A stretch of 42,522 nt of DNA from Deltaproteobacteria bacterium (GTDB lineage: Bacteria > Desulfobacterota > Desulfobacteria > Desulfobacterales > JAFDCJ01): contig JAFDCJ010000214.1 of assembly GCA_019312835.1 (NCBI GenBank), positions 1 through 42,522 of the forward strand. Reading direction: 5' to 3'. Shown in pieces: positions 1 to 8,896 of this stretch. Positions within the stretch are counted from its first letter, which is position 1. Each line of letters starts with the position of its first letter. Position numbers and translations under genes: made by a program. The notes under the pieces are model-generated. The model searched no databases. It was not told the origin of the DNA and saw nothing but the letters and a program-made list of their open reading frames with translations.

Positions 1-786
1 GAATATAAATTCTATGCCGATAATCATGGCGGTGCGCTGAAAACCGTTGCCACCAGACCCGACTTCCAGCTCGACCTCGATGCCCTGTCCGAAGCCATTA
101 ACAAAAAAACCAAAGCGGTGCTGATCAATTCACCCAACAATCCGACCGGGCAGGTGTATCCGGAACAGGACCTGGTGGCGCTCGGTGAGCTGCTGGAGAA
201 AAAGGGCAGGGAATACGATCGCACCATTTATTTGATCTCCGACGAGCCCTATCGCAAAATCGTTTACGATGGCGTGAAGGTCCCGAGCATCTTTACAAGC
301 TATAAAAACAGCGTTATCGGCACCTCTTATTCCAAGGATATTTCGATTCCCGGAGAACGCATCGGTTTCATCGCCGTCAATCCGGCAGCGGAATACAAAG
401 CGGATTTGATTGCCGGCATTACGGTGTCCAATCGGATTCTGGGGTTTGTCAATGCGCCGGCCTTGATGCAGCGGGTGGTCGCCTGCCTGCAGGGGATGAG
501 TGTTGACATTTCCGAATATGCCCGCAAGCGGGAAATGTTGTGTGAGGGGTTGGCCGGATTTGGCTACGAATTTCTAAAACCACCCGGAACCTTTTATTTG
601 TTTCCCCGCTCCCCGATTGCCGATGATGTCGAATTTGTGAATGTTTTAAAAGAAGAACGTATCCTGGTGGTCCCCGGTACAGGCTTTATGGGGCCCGGCT
701 ACTTCCGCATCGCATTTTGCGTGGATGACCGCACCATCACCAACGCCATGCCGGGATTTGAACGGGCAATTGCGAAATTCATTTAG
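1..786 (+). CDS. Class I/II pyridoxal-phosphate aminotransferase, 5' end outside the window
   Basis: The reading frame is open from base 1 to a TAG at 784-786, so only the C-terminal 261 residues are present. Fold-type I aminotransferase marks are visible: the NSPNNPTG cofactor/substrate loop just after base 118, the DEPY segment, the Schiff-base lysine in SYSKDISIPGERIG (bases about 328-369), and the alpha-carboxylate arginine in YFRIAF near the end. The family transfers an amino group between an amino acid and a 2-oxo acid in the cytoplasm. Substrate cannot be read from this fragment; aspartate/alanine or aromatic amino acids are all possible. There is no partner gene immediately downstream. 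An aromatic-aminotransferase role would fit the indolepyruvate oxidoreductase 24 kb away, but that is speculation. Confidence 0.93.
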   Translation, partial: EYKFYADNHGGALKTVATRPDFQLDLDALSEAINKKTKAVLINSPNNPTGQVYPEQDLVALGELLEKKGREYDRTIYLISDEPYRKIVYDGVKVPSIFTSYKNSVIGTSYSKDISIPGERIGFIAVNPAAEYKADLIAGITVSNRILGFVNAPALMQRVVACLQGMSVDISEYARKREMLCEGLAGFGYEFLKPPGTFYLFPRSPIADDVEFVNVLKEERILVVPGTGFMGPGYFRIAFCVDDRTITNAMPGFERAIAKFI

Positions 787-1138
787 TTTAAGTATCTTTT
801 GGTATCGGCCAGCCTCCAGGCTGGAGCGGTATCCAGGCATCGGTATCGGTGGTATTCTTCCTGTCCCTCCATTCAGGTACAACGCCTCCGGCCCCTTGAC
901 CCCAGGCGGTCCCACCGCTGAGCAACCTGTAGAGATGTTCGATTTGCCAGACAGGGGTATACCCTGGTCCCCTAATCGGCGATTTTCTCATTTCCGAAGG
1001 CTTCCTCAAATGGTTCTCCTCAGCGCCCAAAGCGTTTGGTTATGGTGAGGCCGGGCGGCTACAGGTGACCGGAAGCATTGCGTTGCCGCAGGTCCGACAT
1101 CAAATCGAAAAACCAAGTAAACGGGCTATTTACCCATC
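787..1138. other. Non-coding stretch without recognisable content
   Basis: Together with the htpG promoter region this makes a gap of about 640 bases. The first part is relatively G+C rich and contains a small perfect hairpin (CCAGCC/GGCTGG, 809-824) without a T run. Short open frames exist on both strands, but none has a ribosome-binding site or a family motif I recognise. It may be a decayed gene; I see no transposase or RNA gene signature. Confidence 0.4.
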
Positions 1139-1169
1139 TTGACAATCGCAAAATTGCACACATTATATA
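1139..1169 (+). promoter_or_regulatory. Putative sigma-70 promoter of htpG
   Basis: TTGACA at 1139-1144 is followed by the A/T-rich stretch CATTATATAC at 1161-1170, which offers -10 boxes at spacings of 16 to 19 bases. It lies about 260 bases before the htpG start. No CIRCE-type inverted repeat (HrcA operator) is seen between it and the gene. Confidence 0.45.
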
Positions 1170-1424
1170 CGCAATAAAACAGATCGAGATTAAAATCTGA
1201 AATTAAAAAAGCTAAATCTTGGCACGGTTTCGCAACCCCTTGTTGGGAGTATTAAAGCACTGGACTGATGGAGTTCTGCTTGAGCAACAGATTACGATTC
1301 CATTACGCCAGCACGCCAACACGCCCGTACTCGACCAAACTGAGGTAGTGGCGTTGCCCAATAATGGATTAAGCTTTTTATGGATCATAGAATCATTAAC
1401 TGAACTCAGGAGGTATATGCGCAC

Positions 1425-3353
1425 ATGACGGTCAGAGCCGAAACCCATGAATTTAAAACCGAAGTCAAGCAACTGCTGAACCTGATCATTAACTCGCTGT
1501 ATTCCAACCGGGAAATATTTTTACGGGAATTGATATCCAATGCTTCCGATGCCATCGACAAGCTTCGTTTTAAAGCTCAAACCGCGGAAGGCATCCTCGG
1601 TGACGATGCGGAATTTAAAATTAGAATCAAACGGGATGCCATCAAGAACACCCTGACGGTGGAAGACAACGGCATCGGCATGACCTACGATGAGGTGCTG
1701 GAAAATATCGGCACCATTGCCAAAAGCGGCACCAATGCCTTCTTAGAAGCCATGGAGAAGCTCAACAAGGAAGCGGTGGTCACACCCGAGTTGATCGGTC
1801 AGTTCGGGGTCGGCTTTTACAGCTCATTTATCGTGGCTGAAAAAGTCACCTTGCTGACCAGGGCTGCGGGCAGTGACAAGGCCGTGCGCTGGGAATCTTA
1901 TGGCGACGGCGAATTTACGATTGCCGAGGCCGAAAAAGACGGCCGGGGGACGGTTATCACCCTTGAGCTGAAAAAAAAGGAGGAAGGCGAGCAGGATTTC
2001 ACCGATGAGTGGGCCATCCGCAATATTGTCAAGCAGCATTCCGATTTTGTGGCCTACCCCATCGTCATGGAGGTGGAAAAAGACGAGCCCATACCCGAAG
2101 CGGAGCAAATCAAGGATTCAGGCGGCAAACCGGTCGGAGCGACTACCCGTAAAGTGATCAAAGACGACACCTTGAACTCCATGAAGGCCATCTGGGCCAA
2201 AAATAAACGTGACATCAGCGATGAGGAATACAACGAATTTTATCAGCACATCAGCCACGACTGGAATCCGCCCCTGGAAAAGCTCCACCTGAAGCTGGAA
2301 GGAACCACCGAATACACCGCCCTGTTATACATTCCATCCCGGGCGCCCTTCGACCTGTTCAACCCGGAAAGCAAGCACGGCGTGCATCTTTACTGCAAAC
2401 GGGTGTTCATCATGGACGACTGCCAGGAGTTGATGCCGGAGTATTTTCGCTTTATCAAAGGGGTGGTTGATGCGCCGGATCTCAATCTCAACGTCAGCCG
2501 TGAAATTTTGCAGCAGGACCGGCTGGTGCGCAATATTCGACGCAACCTGGTTAAAAAGCTTTTTGAGTTGCTAAACGGCCTGGAACCGGAATCCTATGAA
2601 AAATTTTAGGAAGAATTCGGTGCGGTGCTCAAAGTCGGCGTGCAAACCGATTTTGAAAACAAAACCAGAATTGCCGACCTGCTGCGATACAAGACCACCA
2701 AGTCTGGCGGCAAGTGGCGCTCCCTGAAAGAATACGTCGATGCGATGGCGCCGGACCAGAAAGAAATCTACTACATTACCGGTGAGAACCTGTCGGCCTT
2801 GATCAACAGCCCGCTGCTCGAGCAACTTAAGTCAAAGGACATCGAGGTCCTGCTGATGACCGACCCGATAGACGAATGGGTGACCCAGGCGTTGACCGAA
2901 TACGACGGCAAAAAGCTGAAGAGCGCCGAAAAAGGGGACCTGGATCTCGACAAAGTGGATGAAGACAAAAAAGGCAAGTACGAAACCCTGTTCAAACATA
3001 TACGGGCCCAGCTGGAAGACACCATCAAGGAGGTCCGCCCGTCAACGCGCCTGACCGACTCGGTGGCCTGCCTGTCCGGCGATACCTATGACATGAGCGG
3101 CTACATGGAAAAAATTCTCAAGGCCGCCGGCCAAACGACTCCGGAGAACAAGCGCGTTTTGGAACTCAACATGGCTCATCCGGTCATGGAGAAGGTGCAC
3201 GCCATGTTCGAGGCAGATAAAGAAGACGCCAAACTTAAAGAATACATCCATCTGCTGCTGGATCTGGCTGTCATCGGCGAAGGCGGGAAGGTAGATGATC
3301 CTTCCAGGTTTTCAAGGCTTGTTGGCAATTTAATGGCGGGCGTCCAAGGTTAG
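1425..3353 (+). pseudogene. htpG: HSP90-family chaperone HtpG, interrupted by an in-frame TAG
   Basis: HtpG is a cytosolic ATP-dependent dimeric chaperone. The N-terminal GHKL ATPase motifs are intact ([31 protein letters not shown]) and the middle domain follows. Codon 395 (2607-2609) is TAG. The same frame continues at once as EEFGAVLKVGV and runs to a second TAG at 3351-3353, giving 642 codons in all, normal for HtpG. Relatives have Trp at this position (KFW-x-EFG), so one G-to-A change (TGG to TAG) explains it. If the stop is real, a 394-residue protein without the C-terminal dimerisation domain is made. Restart at GTG 2625 is conceivable because AGGAAG overlaps the stop. Alternatives are a sequencing error or amber readthrough. 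The start is preceded by AGGAGG, and a tiny ORF, ATG CGC ACA TGA (1417-1428), overlaps it. Confidence 0.93.
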
Positions 3354-3528
3354 AAGCCATTGCAGGAAAAGGATTTTGGTTCAATACCGCGGCGGAACCG
3401 AGCTTTCCCGCAAAGCTGGACGATGCGCCTGGCTTATTCATCGATGGTGGGCTCATCCATTAGCAGAATAGCCGGGTTTGAGAGCAGGGCGCTATCCTGC
3501 AGCAAAATGAGAGTCGAAGGGATTTTAA

Positions 3529-4050
3529 ATGCCGGTATATGAATTAGAAGGGAAACGCCCTCGGATCGGTTCTGGGACATGGGTTGCGCCCAGTGCCGAC
3601 ATTATCGGGGATGTGGAGATCGGTGAAAATTGCTTCATCGGTTTCGGTGCCGTCATCAGGGGGGATTTCGGGAAAATAAAAATCGGCAACGAATCACTGG
3701 TTGAAGAGGGGGTCGTCATTCACACTGCCGACCGGACGGACATCGGCAACAAGGTCATTATCGGACACCTGGCGATGATTCACGATGCCACCATCCATGA
3801 TCGGGCCTTGATCGGAATGAAGGCCATGATCTGCGAGTTTGTTACGATTGGCGAAAGTTCCATCATCGCCGAGCAGTCGCTCGTCAGAAAGCAAACCACG
3901 ATACCCCCCGGCAAGATCGTCACAGGATCACCGGCCAAAGTGGTGGGTGATATCGGGCAACACCATCGGGAAAGACTTGCAAACGGGCGCAAGGCCTATC
4001 TTCAACTCATCCGTTCCTATCATAACAGTTTCAAGCAGATAGGTCCGTAA
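3529..4050 (+). CDS. Gamma-carbonic-anhydrase-like hexapeptide-repeat protein
   Basis: This 173-residue protein is a left-handed beta-helix of imperfect [LIV]-G-x(4) hexapeptides over residues 10-145. It carries the three zinc-binding histidines of the gamma-carbonic anhydrase family: H65 in VVIH, and H80 and H85 in IGHLAMIH with the family's five-residue spacing. Arg44 in IRGD matches the conserved trimer-interface arginine. The length and pattern match the YrdA/PaaY subgroup, whose members form trimers and bind metal; some hydrate CO2 or hydrolyse thioesters, and many have no known substrate. The start ATG has AAGGG about 8 bases upstream. It stands alone between htpG and a repeat. Family assignment is firm, function is not. 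Confidence 0.9.
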   Translation: MPVYELEGKRPRIGSGTWVAPSADIIGDVEIGENCFIGFGAVIRGDFGKIKIGNESLVEEGVVIHTADRTDIGNKVIIGHLAMIHDATIHDRALIGMKAMICEFVTIGESSIIAEQSLVRKQTTIPPGKIVTGSPAKVVGDIGQHHRERLANGRKAYLQLIRSYHNSFKQIGP

Positions 4051-4125
4051 ACTCTATCCTTTCATCTAACTGGATTCCTCCCTTCGAACCGCTGTCACAG
4101 TTGAGGATACGGTAGGGTGCTAATT

Positions 4126-4206
4126 CGTCATTCCGGGCTTGACCCGGAATCCGGTTCTGTTTCATCAAGATACATTTCTGGATGCCGGATCAAGTCCGGC
4201 ATGACG
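4126..4206. repeat. Intergenic palindrome of the CGTCATTCCGG...CCGGCATGACG type
   Basis: The outer arms are near-perfect reverse complements (CGTCATTCCGGGCTTGACC against the complement of the right arm 4177-4206). Each arm is itself a small hairpin (TCCGGGCTTGACCCGGA and TGCCGGATCAAGTCCGGCA). Such double palindromes are widespread between genes in proteobacteria. Here the element separates a plus-strand from a minus-strand gene (convergent ends), where it could act as a transcription barrier. Confidence 0.85.
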
Positions 4207-4281
4207 GGCAGAATATAAGTAAGGATTAATTCGAATTGCAGCAAATTTCAATTTGCGACCATGACGCAGTACCGGATTACA

Positions 4282-4596
4282 TCAATCGTTAAAGATAATT
4301 TTAAACTCCACCCCGAATCCGCCCGAGGATATCCGCACAATCTCCCCGGTCGCCTTTAGAAAATCATCTGAGTTCGGCAGCTGAATCGTCATCGCAATTT
4401 CCTGGCCCAGGGTCAGTTTCTTTTTGGTATAGATAAAGGCACCGCTGGGGCTGACATCCTGGACGGACACGCTGAACATGTCGTCGATGGTCTCGCACCT
4501 GGCTGTCAGCAGCTGGTTTTTGACGAAGTATTTCCTGGAATCCTTGCGTTGATAATGCAGTTCTTCCGGCTTTGGTGAAACATTTGAACCTGGCAT
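4282..4596 (-). CDS. PilZ-domain protein, putative c-di-GMP receptor
   Basis: This is a stand-alone PilZ domain of 104 residues. Both c-di-GMP-contacting signatures are present: the arginine-rich RKDSRKYF near the N-terminus and DVSPSGAF (D-x-S-x-x-G) in the barrel. Such proteins change partner activity when c-di-GMP rises, often in motility, secretion or polysaccharide synthesis. I start at the ATG at 4596 because AAGGA lies 8 bases upstream; a TTG 45 bases earlier would add 15 unsupported residues. The next gene upstream on the same strand also ends in a PilZ domain, with 127 bases between them. The direct partner is unknown. Confidence 0.88.
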   Translation of the reverse strand: MPGSNVSPKPEELHYQRKDSRKYFVKNQLLTARCETIDDMFSVSVQDVSPSGAFIYTKKKLTLGQEIAMTIQLPNSDDFLKATGEIVRISSGGFGVEFKIIFND

Positions 4597-4723
4597 AACC
4601 TGAATCCTTAGTTTAAATGATGGTATATGGGTTGTTTTCAAATCCGCCTGAGGCGGGTTACAACCGCAACGTTTAAATCACTGACATGCGTTTGCCTTCC
4701 CGGCCTCCGGCCGAAAATCCAAA

Positions 4724-5899
4724 TCACCCGCTTTGCGGGTGGTCGTTGACGCCTTCGAGTTTTTCTAAATTATTGGCAAATCCCAGCAGCATGCCCCGGG
4801 ATTTGGGAGACATTTCCTGGAACCGCATGCCCAGAGCGACGGTGGTATTTGCGCCCATCTTTACCCGGCGGCTCCAGATTACCGTACCCTTGACATTGAG
4901 CGAGAGCCCTCCGGCCGGCAGCGTGATCTGTACCCCGGCCTCCTTAACGTAATCCTTAAACGAGGGGATACTGCGATACTCTGAATTCAACACCACGCAC
5001 AGGCCGCCGATCGAAATGTCCTTGGAATAGCCCGAGACCGACAAGGGTTGCTCGTTTTTTGATTGGGGATGAATCTGCAGATGCACTTTCACGGGAATTT
5101 CCTGGCGGTCCCCGATACGGTCTATCAGTAACTCTTCTTTTTCTTCAATTCCCGATTGCGCGCCCAGCAAATCAATCAACGCCTTTTCGACCTGCGGATG
5201 TTTGACGCAGACTTTCATCAAATTAATTTTCGGAATTTTTATCAGCTCGGCCTGGGTGATGGTTTCGACATATGATTTGGAGAGCTGCTGATCTTCGAAG
5301 GGATAGACGGCGCCAAAGAAATCATTTTCAGATAGATGAATGGCCGATTTTTTATAGACCGTGTCCCCGTTGGTCTCCACCGGTAAATAATTGGTCGCGC
5401 GCAGGGCGCCGGATACGATCAAATACAGATGTTTTTCGTCATCACCGGCTTTTTTGACGATCCGGCCGGCCGGCAGGCGGATTTTGACAAAGGGAAATAA
5501 AATGGCCACCAGGGCCTGATATTCAAGGGTGTGGAAAAAAGCATTGACGGCGGTTTCCTGGTAGGCAGCCCTTTTTACCTCGGAAAAAAACTGCCTGATC
5601 TCACTTGAATCAGCCGGTGGCTTGATTTTCCATTGTAAGCTTTTGGACACGATCGCCTGCAGCATCATTCCCGAGTCGATAAAGAGCCGGGCGGCTTTGC
5701 CAAAAGTTTCGGCCGCAGCATCGGGTTTGCTTTTTAGCATCAACAGGTCCCCGTAGGCTCTGAGCAGGGCAGGGTCGTCGGGGAAAATTTGAAGGATATT
5801 TTCAAATTCTGTGGTGGAGTCGATTTTGATGGAGCCATCGATTATTTGCGCAGCTATGCTTAATTGATTGAAAACATTGGCTTTTTCTGTTGTGGCCAT
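4724..5899 (-). CDS. Cyclic-nucleotide-binding domain fused to a PilZ domain
   Basis: The 391-residue protein has three parts. The N-terminal 110 residues are helical and TPR-like (FENILQIFPDDPALLRAYGDLL). A cNMP-binding fold covers about 130-260 and includes LPAGRIVKKAGDDEKHLYLIVSGALRA, the jelly-roll segment with a conserved glycine turn. A PilZ domain covers about 270-375, with RIGDR and DISIGG as the c-di-GMP signature. It has no DNA-binding or catalytic domain, so it probably integrates two signals through protein contacts. The start at ATG 5899 has AGGAG 7 bases upstream; the longer frame begins with TTG and no ribosome site. A hairpin (CACCCG/CGGGTG, 4726-4742) overlaps the 3' end. Which nucleotide the cNMP fold binds, if any, cannot be told. 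Confidence 0.87.
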   Translation of the reverse strand: MATTEKANVFNQLSIAAQIIDGSIKIDSTTEFENILQIFPDDPALLRAYGDLLMLKSKPDAAAETFGKAARLFIDSGMMLQAIVSKSLQWKIKPPADSSEIRQFFSEVKRAAYQETAVNAFFHTLEYQALVAILFPFVKIRLPAGRIVKKAGDDEKHLYLIVSGALRATNYLPVETNGDTVYKKSAIHLSENDFFGAVYPFEDQQLSKSYVETITQAELIKIPKINLMKVCVKHPQVEKALIDLLGAQSGIEEKEELLIDRIGDRQEIPVKVHLQIHPQSKNEQPLSVSGYSKDISIGGLCVVLNSEYRSIPSFKDYVKEAGVQITLPAGGLSLNVKGTVIWSRRVKMGANTTVALGMRFQEMSPKSRGMLLGFANNLEKLEGVNDHPQSG

Positions 5900-6404
5900 G
5901 CTGCGCTCCTGAATTTTCCCCAGACTTGAATTTAGACTGTCCAATGGTGGATATCATTGGTGATTATCGGTAGATTGTCGGAATTACTTGAGGAAATTCG
6001 AGCGGCCCGTTGCGAGCGCGCGTGGGTTGTGTGCAGCCGCTTGCGGGTGCCGGTTGTCGACCGGGGGATGTTTAAAATGCCCTGGTATCTATGGTCCCGG
6101 GGATCGTTGGCGGTTATCGCTACCGGCAATTTTTAATTGAATGTCGCCGGAATTTCAATTGGGGCGAATGCGCTGAGATACGCCCGATGCGGGTCGTCTG
6201 GCGCGGAAAACCCCGATAGCGGATAGCGCGGGTTGCTGGCGACTACCGGTTTTTCGACCCGCGTGAAAACCGCCCGGGATATTCTCTTCCGCAGCCGGGA
6301 AAAGCGCTCAATATCAAATTGGCAGGGGCGTATTTTCAATTCGAGTATCGAATGTAATATTAGATGGTTAATTCCCCAAACACCCTTCGTTTTTTTGAAA
6401 ATAA
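5900..6404. other. Intergenic region, no gene supported
   Basis: About 500 bases lie between the divergent cNMP/PilZ gene and the PA2779-like pair. Open frames on both strands lack ribosome sites and homology motifs. CCGG-rich short inverted repeats occur but form no clear terminator. The promoter of the downstream small protein lies at its right edge. Confidence 0.4.
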
Positions 6405-6433
6405 TTGACACATACAGCAGAGGATCGTATAAG
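6405..6433 (+). promoter_or_regulatory. Strong sigma-70 promoter for the PA2779-like genes
   Basis: A consensus TTGACA (6405-6410) is followed after exactly 17 bases by TATAAG (6428-6433). This predicts a start near 6440 and a leader of about 40 bases ending in the AAGGAGG ribosome site of the gene at 6479. It is one of the best promoter matches in the window. Confidence 0.72.
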
Positions 6434-6478
6434 AAAGTATGGTTGTTTTTTCGATAAAATAACAAGAAGGAGGTTGGC

Positions 6479-6853
6479 ATGAAATCTATTCGCAGGCACG
6501 TTCAAACCGTCGGCATCATAATGGCAGTGATGATGATCCTAATTTCCACACCTCACCAGGTTGCTCTGGCTGCATTGATCGATACGGAAACGGTTCTTAC
6601 TGAAAGCAATGGCCAAGAATCCCGGGATTATCTCAAACAGCTTCTGGCGCGCGAGGATATACGCTCCGCGCTCATTGCAGAGGGAATCGATCCGGCGGAA
6701 GCAGAAGCGCGCCTGGCCAGCCTCAGCGAAATGGAAATCATTGAGCTTGCAGATCAGATCGAGAGCCTGCCAGCCGGACAGGACGCTTTCGGACTGGTGA
6801 TTGCGGTGCTGGTCATCGTCATACTCGTCCTCGTGATTATGAAACTGATGTGA
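6479..6853 (+). CDS. PA2779-family small membrane protein, copy 1
   Basis: This 124-residue protein has an N-terminal signal peptide or membrane anchor (residues 7-33, ending LALAALI-like). A charged helical middle follows, with the family-like block REDIRSALIAEGIDPAEAEARL and LPAG at about 98. The C-terminus is a hydrophobic helix (about 103-124) ending at the stop. This layout matches what I know as the PA2779 family, of unknown function and often encoded near a C39-like peptidase (PA2778). No such peptidase gene is present here. The AAGGAGG site is perfectly spaced. The next gene is a paralogue 147 bases downstream. Confidence 0.8.
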   Translation: MKSIRRHVQTVGIIMAVMMILISTPHQVALAALIDTETVLTESNGQESRDYLKQLLAREDIRSALIAEGIDPAEAEARLASLSEMEIIELADQIESLPAGQDAFGLVIAVLVIVILVLVIMKLM

Positions 6854-7000
6854 TGATTCAAAAGAGGTTAGCCTCACAGCGGCTATTTCGATTTTGAATC
6901 AGATGCGTTGCTGTGGGCCTGTCTATTTTCACAAGGCGCTACCCGGTGCCAACCAAAGCAGCGTATGGATTGAATATTTACAACAAGAGGAGACACCCTT

Positions 7001-7414
7001 ATGGGAATTATCAGAAACAAGGCCAGATTCGTGAGCATGCTGATGGCATCCTTGATGTTTTTGATCGCCGTGCCGTACCAACCCATTTTTGCAGCAATGG
7101 TTGCCACCGATATCACATTAGAATCCGAAAGGGCCCAACAATCGCGTGAAGAGTTGAAACAATTTGTTGCACGCGAAGATATCGAAACGTACTTCATTGC
7201 CCAGGGTATTGACCCGCTTGAGATAAAAGCCCGCATTGATGCGTTGACCGACGCAGAGGTCATTGCGGTGGCGGATCGAATTGAGCAACTTCCCGCTGGC
7301 GGGGATGCAATTGGCGTAATTGTGGGTGCGGCGTTGATCGTTTTTCTGGTCCTGTTGATCACCGACATTATGGGATACACCGATGTGTTTCCTTTTGTAA
7401 AGGCACAAAAATAA
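7001..7414 (+). CDS. PA2779-family small membrane protein, copy 2
   Basis: This is a paralogue of the preceding gene with the same plan: signal peptide (about 8-33), helical block REDIETYFIAQGIDPLEIKARID, LPAGGDAIG, then a C-terminal membrane helix (about 105-122). It has a longer tail (DIMGYTDVFPFVKAQK). The copies align throughout but differ at many positions, so the duplication is not recent. AGAGGAG precedes the ATG. A strong terminator follows, so the pair probably forms one transcript from the promoter at 6405. Molecular function is unknown. Confidence 0.8.
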   Translation: MGIIRNKARFVSMLMASLMFLIAVPYQPIFAAMVATDITLESERAQQSREELKQFVAREDIETYFIAQGIDPLEIKARIDALTDAEVIAVADRIEQLPAGGDAIGVIVGAALIVFLVLLITDIMGYTDVFPFVKAQK

Positions 7415-7450
7415 ACCGGTCGAACCGGTGAACGTTTTTATATTTTCAAA

Positions 7451-7480
7451 GGCAGTACCATACGGTACTGCCTTTTTTTT
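7451..7480 (+). terminator. Rho-independent terminator
   Basis: Perfect 9-bp stem GGCAGTACC/GGTACTGCC with a 4-base loop, followed by eight T residues. It closes the PA2779-like pair. The complementary strand lacks an equally good T run, so it serves the plus strand. Confidence 0.93.
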
Positions 7481-7663
7481 GCCAGTGGGATTGCCTTATA
7501 GAGACAACAATTCGGATCGGCTTCCACCACCGCCGTGCGCGCCCGCAAGCCAACTCGGGCGGGCTGTGCCGACCCATTATCGATCGCCACGATGAGCACC
7601 GCGGCCCGCCCTGCATTTTGGGACTCTCTGATTATCAGTCTGACATCTGAAACCAAGACCAAC

Positions 7664-8815
7664 CTATTTGATTACCAGATCCATCGTACGGTCAGACAGC
7701 GATTCGCATCCGGCTGCTGTGACCACGACGGTCTGGCCGAAGCACATGGCGTTATTGGTGGTGCTGTCCATCAGGATCATGTGCAGGAAAAACACCATGT
7801 TTTCTTCAGCCAGGACCGGGTTGCCGTGGTAAAGCATCGGCCAGTCCATCCAGTTGGGAGCAAAGGTGGTCCCGAGGCTGTAGCCTGTGGCATTGAGACG
7901 ATGCGCCTTCATCCCCTCCCGGTCGCAAATGCGTGCATAGGCATCGAATACCTCGCCGATGGGACGGCCGGGTTTAAGGGCTGCCATGCAGGCATCCATG
8001 GCCAGCAAATTTACGACATGCATTTTTTTTTGAAGTCCGGTTGCCATGCCGATGGGGATGGTGCGCATCATAGCGGCATGGTAGTGCCGGTAGGCCGCCG
8101 CCCATTCCAACGTCAGCTGATCGCGGGCGTCGAGTTTGCGGCGTCCGGACTTGTAGCGACACAACAGCGCATCCTGGCCTGAGCCGATGATAAATTCGTT
8201 GCCAGGGTAGTCGCCGTCATTGGCAAAGATGATTCCCTGCATGGCCGCCAGAATGTTCCCTTCGTCGGCCCCCGGTTCGGCAAGGCGGTGGGCTTCGTCA
8301 TAGGCCAGGTCGGCCAATTCGGCCGCCTTGCGCACATAGGCCATCTCGGCTTTGCTTTTAACCACCCGCAGCCGGCTGACCAGATCGGAGGCATCTTCGA
8401 GGTCGCAGAAGCCGGACAAAGCGGCTTCGAGCAGCTTACCGTTTTTGGCTGTTAATCCATAGGCATCGTATTCAACTCCCAGCCGTTTGCCCCGGCAGCC
8501 GAATTCGTCCAGAATCTGCCTTAGCTGAAGAGCCGGATCGGCATCGGCGCGGTCCTCCCAGATGCGGATATCTTCGATGACGGACGTGTGACGCGCCTGA
8601 CGCAAATCCGGCGCCCGGGTCAACAGCATCAGGTTTCCGTCCAGATCAAGATAAAGGCACTGGAAAAATACATACCCGAAGCTGTCGTAGCCGCTCAGGT
8701 AATACATGCTTTCCTGTCTGAACATCAATAAACCGTCCAGCTGCCGGGCTTCAAGCCGGGCAATGGTCCGCTGCTGCCGGTCGGAAAATTCTTCTCTGGT
8801 AAAGTGTAAAGCCAT
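7664..8815 (-). CDS. M24-fold (creatinase/prolidase-like) hydrolase lacking canonical metal ligands
   Basis: The 383-residue protein has an N-terminal creatinase-type domain (1-160) and a C-terminal pita-bread domain. Metallo-members need D-D-H-E-E. Here the strand that should carry the two aspartates reads LTLEWAAAYRHYHAAMMRT, the GHGIG-x-x-xH segment reads GYSLGTTFAPNW, and the last strand has NAMCFGQT. This matches the non-metallo style of creatinase and, as I recall, ectoine hydrolase, although the overall sequence is not close to either. A C-N hydrolase on a small amide or imide is therefore more likely than a proline peptidase. I start at ATG 8815, with AGGA 7 bases upstream; the longer frame has no ribosome site. 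It is convergent with the PA2779 pair. Confidence 0.85.
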   Translation of the reverse strand: MALHFTREEFSDRQQRTIARLEARQLDGLLMFRQESMYYLSGYDSFGYVFFQCLYLDLDGNLMLLTRAPDLRQARHTSVIEDIRIWEDRADADPALQLRQILDEFGCRGKRLGVEYDAYGLTAKNGKLLEAALSGFCDLEDASDLVSRLRVVKSKAEMAYVRKAAELADLAYDEAHRLAEPGADEGNILAAMQGIIFANDGDYPGNEFIIGSGQDALLCRYKSGRRKLDARDQLTLEWAAAYRHYHAAMMRTIPIGMATGLQKKMHVVNLLAMDACMAALKPGRPIGEVFDAYARICDREGMKAHRLNATGYSLGTTFAPNWMDWPMLYHGNPVLAEENMVFFLHMILMDSTTNNAMCFGQTVVVTAAGCESLSDRTMDLVIK

Positions 8816-8896
8816 TTTTTTCCTGTTATCGTGCGTTAATAGCCAACAAATGAATTGTCGTAGAATAGCAAATTGCAGTGGCTTGTTTAGATTACG

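Noticed and set aside
1217-1234. Sigma-54-like promoter TTGGCACGGTTTCGCA before htpG
   Set aside because: The GG and GC doublets are 9 bases apart instead of the strictly required 10, and the -12 box is poor.
6133-6480. 115-codon minus-strand frame upstream of the PA2779-like genes
   Set aside because: No ribosome site or recognisable motif, and it overlaps the strong plus-strand promoter at 6405-6433.
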